Part shown: positions 60,095 through 64,000 of the stretch, piece after piece
How the letters are laid out: each line of letters opens with the position of its first letter
How positions within the stretch are numbered: position 1 is the first letter of the stretch
Assembly: GCA_037957365.1 (NCBI GenBank)
Contig: JARHVA010008418.1
Location: 334,001-398,000 of the forward strand
Direction of reading: 5' to 3'
DNA from: Torreya grandis
Taxonomy: Eukaryota > Streptophyta > Pinopsida > Cupressales > Taxaceae
DNA length: 64,000 nt
Notes under the pieces: generated by a model
Databases searched by the model: none
What the model was told of the DNA's origin: nothing
The model's input: only the letters and a program-made list of their open reading frames with translations
Program-made: the position numbers and the translations under genes

Positions 60095-61078
60095 AGCCTA
60101 GCAAAGTGACATATTTCTCAACCCTTAGAGGAACCCCATCCATTTTTTAAAATAAATATAATTAGGAAACATAATTTCAACCTAAATCATATCAAAGATT
60201 AAAGATCATTAAGTAATGTGCATCTTCACAGATCTCATTGTTGCAAAATGGCCAAAGGCTTACAACCTAGTCAAAATTTAAGTAGTGAATCAAGAAAGGA
60301 CTTAAACAAACTTGAAGCCTAAATACTTGGTCACATGGCCCAAAGAGCATACTTTTAGATTAAATAAAAATGTGTTTTTCAACACAACATGACTACAAGG
60401 CTTAAGATTAAGCCATCTACGTACATTAGATGAGCTTAAATTTGATAGACTCATCCCCGTCATTTGACATTCATGAAAAAATATTTGACATTCATAAGGC
60501 CATCAAATTTAACATAGTCTAAACTTTTAAACCTAGTGAAGGGATGTATGTCTTGACCCTAAAAAAGACCCATTCACATATTTTAACATGGAAACTTAGT
60601 ATAATGAATTTTAACCTAAGTTTTTTAATCAAAACTCAAGACTCATTTCATGTGCATCTTCATAGATCTGATGATTTATGCTTCATCACAAGATTTGACC
60701 CAATGGTACAAAATGGTTGAAGACTTTTAAATGAGGATAAATCATAATGAAGGTGAATAATCAGAAAAGACTTCATAGAGAGATCAATGGAATGTGCTTG
60801 CTTGTAGATCTAATCCAATGGTGTGAAATAAAGGAAACTCTCAAAAACTAACAACTAGCTTCTGAAAGGAATTTCATGGGAGTAACATGAGTGAATTTAT
60901 GAATTCACCACCTCTTCTATTAAATCTATGAAAAATCCTAGCTTTCCAACATAAATCCCTAATTTTTACCTAATTGAATCACAATTGCATTCAAAAGAGC
61001 CAAAAATCACCCTGAGAAGAGATAAAAACACTCTACAAGATCACACAGTCTAAGGGAAATTAACCAATTAGAGGAACA
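60095..61078 (+). repeat. Repeated block of C, copy 2, second part
   Basis: Begins with the right AGCCT target duplication and continues the match to copy 1 from about 31010 to 32024. Noncoding. Confidence 0.88.
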
Positions 61079-64000
61079 TGGTTATTTTTAGACAAAAATA
61101 AAGATATGAAGCTAAGGTTTATTTGTCTATATATACTAAATGGATATGTTCCAAGGATACAAAATTTGATGTGGGAACCTTAAACAATGGTATGAAAACT
61201 TGGTCTAAAATCTTCTTTGCAATCAACCTCTTACAACCCTTATCCCCAAATGAGAAATAGATTGATATATTTTAGAGGATACATGAAGATATCATGGTAA
61301 TATATCTATCTAGACTTCACCTCATATCTTCCAAACTAGAGGTACTCCATTATATTGATATCCTAGCTCTTATGTTCATTGATTGTAGAGTACATGGAGA
61401 GTTGATAATGAAGGAAGGTACATCAAAGAGGGATTTTTATATAACTATATTATATTTTTAAGGATAATATAAGATTCTTAGGACTCATATAAACCTCCTT
61501 AAAATCAAGGAATGGACCACTAAGAATGACTTAGATAATATCTTAAGACCATGGTTAGATAGAGGAACTCATGTAATGAGAAACCATGATATTAAAATCC
61601 CAATTGTGAAATTTAGGGAAGGGATTAGAATCATCATGACTTTGTTGAATAGGGATTATCGAGTAGAAATCACATCCTATGTTGATCCTAGGTGGGTCTC
61701 CTAGGACTGTTTCATGATAGAAGAGAAGCTGACACCACTTATTGGAGAAATGATAAGTATCCACTTGGGAAGGCAATTTAATGGAATTAAAAGGAAAAAA
61801 ATTCAACTCTCACTATGATTTATTTTTTTTTGGATGCATTCATGTCCTTAACCTAATTCCCTACCATTAATAATTGGTTCCCTCATAACAATATTACCAT
61901 TTCTCATCATTACTCCAAATTATAAATATTCAAGTATAGAGACCACATGTAATTCATTTATGATTTCATATATCCCACTCTAGTTGGGATAATTATTAGA
62001 TGTCCAATACCTAGGGTTAACCCCCTCATTAGGAAATGTATAGATCCCATTTGTGACATATGGCTCTATTTTGATTGTATGGTCATCAAAATTGAAGATT
62101 GATAGACTCAAGCCTATAGGTTACCAGTGCATGTCCCAATCAAGCTGGCTAAGTAATAGATAGCTCATCAACTCCTTCATGTTCTATACCATGTATGAAA
62201 ATATAATAAGAAATTAATCCTACATCTCTTCCCATATTTGATTAGGAAGACCATAATTTAAGGATGGAAGAAACTAGAGATTATATCAAATAATATAGAG
62301 ACATTCTACTTCTAATTAGATGACCTCAAGACATGGGATCTAAAGGGCAATGTTCTCTCCCATCTACAATACAAACAACTACATAAGGTACCCTATGAAC
62401 ATCAATTAGGTCTATATGACCACTTGTACACAAAGGCATCCAACTTTGAGGAAATGTTGGCTAGGTTTAAGGGGCATGGATTTAAATTAGAACATAGATT
62501 ACAAAGGGAAAAAAACCATCAAGAGAAAAATGGCAAATGAATCCCTTTAAATACCACTTCTTACCTTCCACTTTGGGTCCACCACAAGTGCCTCAAGGTC
62601 CACCTCAGTAATAGCAACTACCTCAGTAGCAAGTGCCCAAAATTGAAGGACCTAGTGAACAAAAGAGAGAAATAGACCAATGGAGGGACCCTCTACCTAT
62701 GATCTACCTTAAATATCCCCTTCCCTTATGGAATAATTTGACATGATTTATTTGTAACCTTATAAAATAATGTAAGAAGTCTTCAAAACTTGTAGATACA
62801 TATGGGTTAGATAAGGAAGGGGATGAATAAGGAAAAACCATAGATGAGGTGGGATTAATTAAGAGTCCCCAAGTAGCTAAAGAGATAAACAAAGGAAAAG
62901 GAGTTTCCTTAGATTTGGTCCTTGTGACCAAAATAAAGAGGGAGATAGATATGGATTTGGTGCCTAGAGCCTCCAAGAAACCCAAGTGGATTCACCCAAA
63001 AAGTGAGGTAAACTTGTTTAGTGACTAATTTACCATACATGGACCCATCATCCTTGACTAGTTCATCTATGGTAAGTTATAAATGATACCCTCTCAGATG
63101 CATTCATGGGCTTTGACAAGCACTGCCAATGTTGAAGTCAATGATGAAGTCCAACATTGGATCTTAGAGCTCATGAAGGAGCAAGAAGAGAGGAGAATGA
63201 TTGATATTGATAAAGAGACTAGTAAAAAAATAGAAGAATTGTGGAAATCAAGAAGGGCTAGTATCAAAACACTATAAATTTAAAATATTTTAGATGTAAA
63301 GTCTAAGGTACAATTTAACCCTGATATAACTACACTAGAGAAGGTTACTAAAAATAAAGTAACTATTGAAAATGAAGAAGTCACTCTCAAAAGAGTGGAA
63401 CCATTTTTAGGACTCATTCTAGTCTAAGGCTAGGTAGTAGGGGACCACCCCATTCATCAAGAAGATATTTTATGTTTGGTGAAATCCCAGTCAGTATGAC
63501 CATGGTGGGAATTTAGGGAATGAAGCAAAGAATATTAAACTTAGAGAAAGAGAAGAAAGACTTGGAGGCACAAGTCTCACTATCAATTCTAAAGGACATA
63601 TTAAAGATTTTAAATAATCACCTCCTAGATGTCTTTGAGTGATTAAAATACATCAAAATTAGGTTCAATACTTTAGAACTTCAAGCTAAGAAGGCACAAA
63701 CATTTATACAACAATGTCAAGAAACCAAATACTAGGGGATAGAGTTGACCAAAGCACACATCATTAAATAGCCTTTGGACTTCAAGATTATCAAATAAAA
63801 GTAGTTGAATATCATTTAAGGGATCCTGGTGGATCAAATATAGGAATTACTTTCATGGTACACCAAGGCCAATGAATTCATAGAGGAAGATAAGGAGCTG
63901 GCCAATACAATTAAGAAGTTATTGTAAACCTTACTGGTGACCCCTTCTCAACCTATTACCATAGGCCTAGTACATGCCATGGAATTTCAACAGAGAGTCC
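61079..64000 (+). pseudogene. Uncharacterised long ORF of element C, copy 2 (runs off window)
   Basis: Second copy of the unknown protein, starting at ATG 61079 ('MVIFRQK' vs 'MATTRQ' in copy 1). Aligns through 'TWSKIFFAINLL', 'IKEWTTKNDLDNILRPWLDR', 'MRNHDIKIPIVKFREGIRII', 'VEITSYVDPRWVS' near 61670, 'NVLSHLQYKQLHKV' near 62350, 'SNFEEMLARFKGHGFKLEH' near 62450, and the coiled-coil-like 'LEKEKKDLEAQVSLSILKD' near 63540. Stops differ from copy 1, showing independent decay. Nothing identifies a function. The window ends before its C-terminus. Confidence 0.68.

Larger units (their letters stand above)
29967..64000 (+). mobile_element. Element C: Ty3/Gypsy element with repeated long block (runs off window)
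   Basis: Starts TGTTGGATCAACA at the LINE boundary. Contents: repeated block copy 1 (29967 to at least 34940), gag, protease, extra RNase H, RT, RNase H, integrase (36733-42459), then block copy 2 from 43495, interrupted by element D at 44508-60094 and still matching copy 1 at 64000. The block is either an LTR of more than 5 kb that holds an ORF, or an LTR of about 2 kb plus a leader ORF in a tandem LTR-internal-LTR-internal array. The right end and target duplication are outside the window. The two block copies look about 85 percent identical where compared. Confidence 0.75.

Overview
The window looks like plant nuclear DNA made entirely of transposable elements. No host gene, tRNA, rRNA or CRISPR array was found. 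The plant assignment rests on three things: a LINE whose first ORF carries a DUF4283 (plant LINE gag-like) domain, Ty3/Gypsy elements of Tat type (an extra RNase H between RNase H and integrase, PBS resembling an Arg tRNA complement), and an antisense plant-mobile-domain remnant. The very old, heavily decayed, deeply nested insertions and AT-rich composition suggest a large, slowly purged genome such as a gymnosperm; that last step is inference.

Layout. The oldest layer is one plus-strand LINE beginning by about 660. It is cut into three pieces: ORF1 plus endonuclease (about 660-3216), reverse transcriptase (19415-20737) and C-terminal part (29466-29966). The first cut is element A (3217-19414), an old Tat-like Ty3/Gypsy element with 1.4 kb LTRs and TSD ATGTT/ATGTC. 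The second is element B (20738-29465), a minus-strand element with about 2.9 kb LTRs, TSD CTCCC/CTCTC, a Met-tRNA-like PBS and a highly charged non-gag/pol reading frame. The third is element C (from 29967 past the window end), a different Ty3/Gypsy lineage with order gag-protease-extra RNase H-RT-RNase H-integrase.

Element C has a repeated block at 29967 and again at 43495. Each copy contains a long uncharacterised ORF (32025-35213 and 61079-64000). The second copy is interrupted by element D (44508-60094), a younger Tat element with perfect TSD AGCCT, two 1413-bp LTRs and a nearly readable gag-pol. D in turn holds insert E (50520-51867, TSD CCAGA), a solo-LTR-like minus-strand insertion. 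The deepest chain is LINE > C > D > E.

How it works together: in life A and D would have used LTR promoter, gag, protease, RT with two RNases H, and integrase for copy-and-paste movement. All copies here are broken by stops, frameshifts or lost catalytic residues. The features most worth follow-up are palindromic CpG-rich motif arrays shared by A, D and E, the duplicated unknown ORF of C, the charged ORF and perfect inverted repeat of B, the antisense plant-mobile-domain ORF of A, and several noncoding blocks conserved between A and D.
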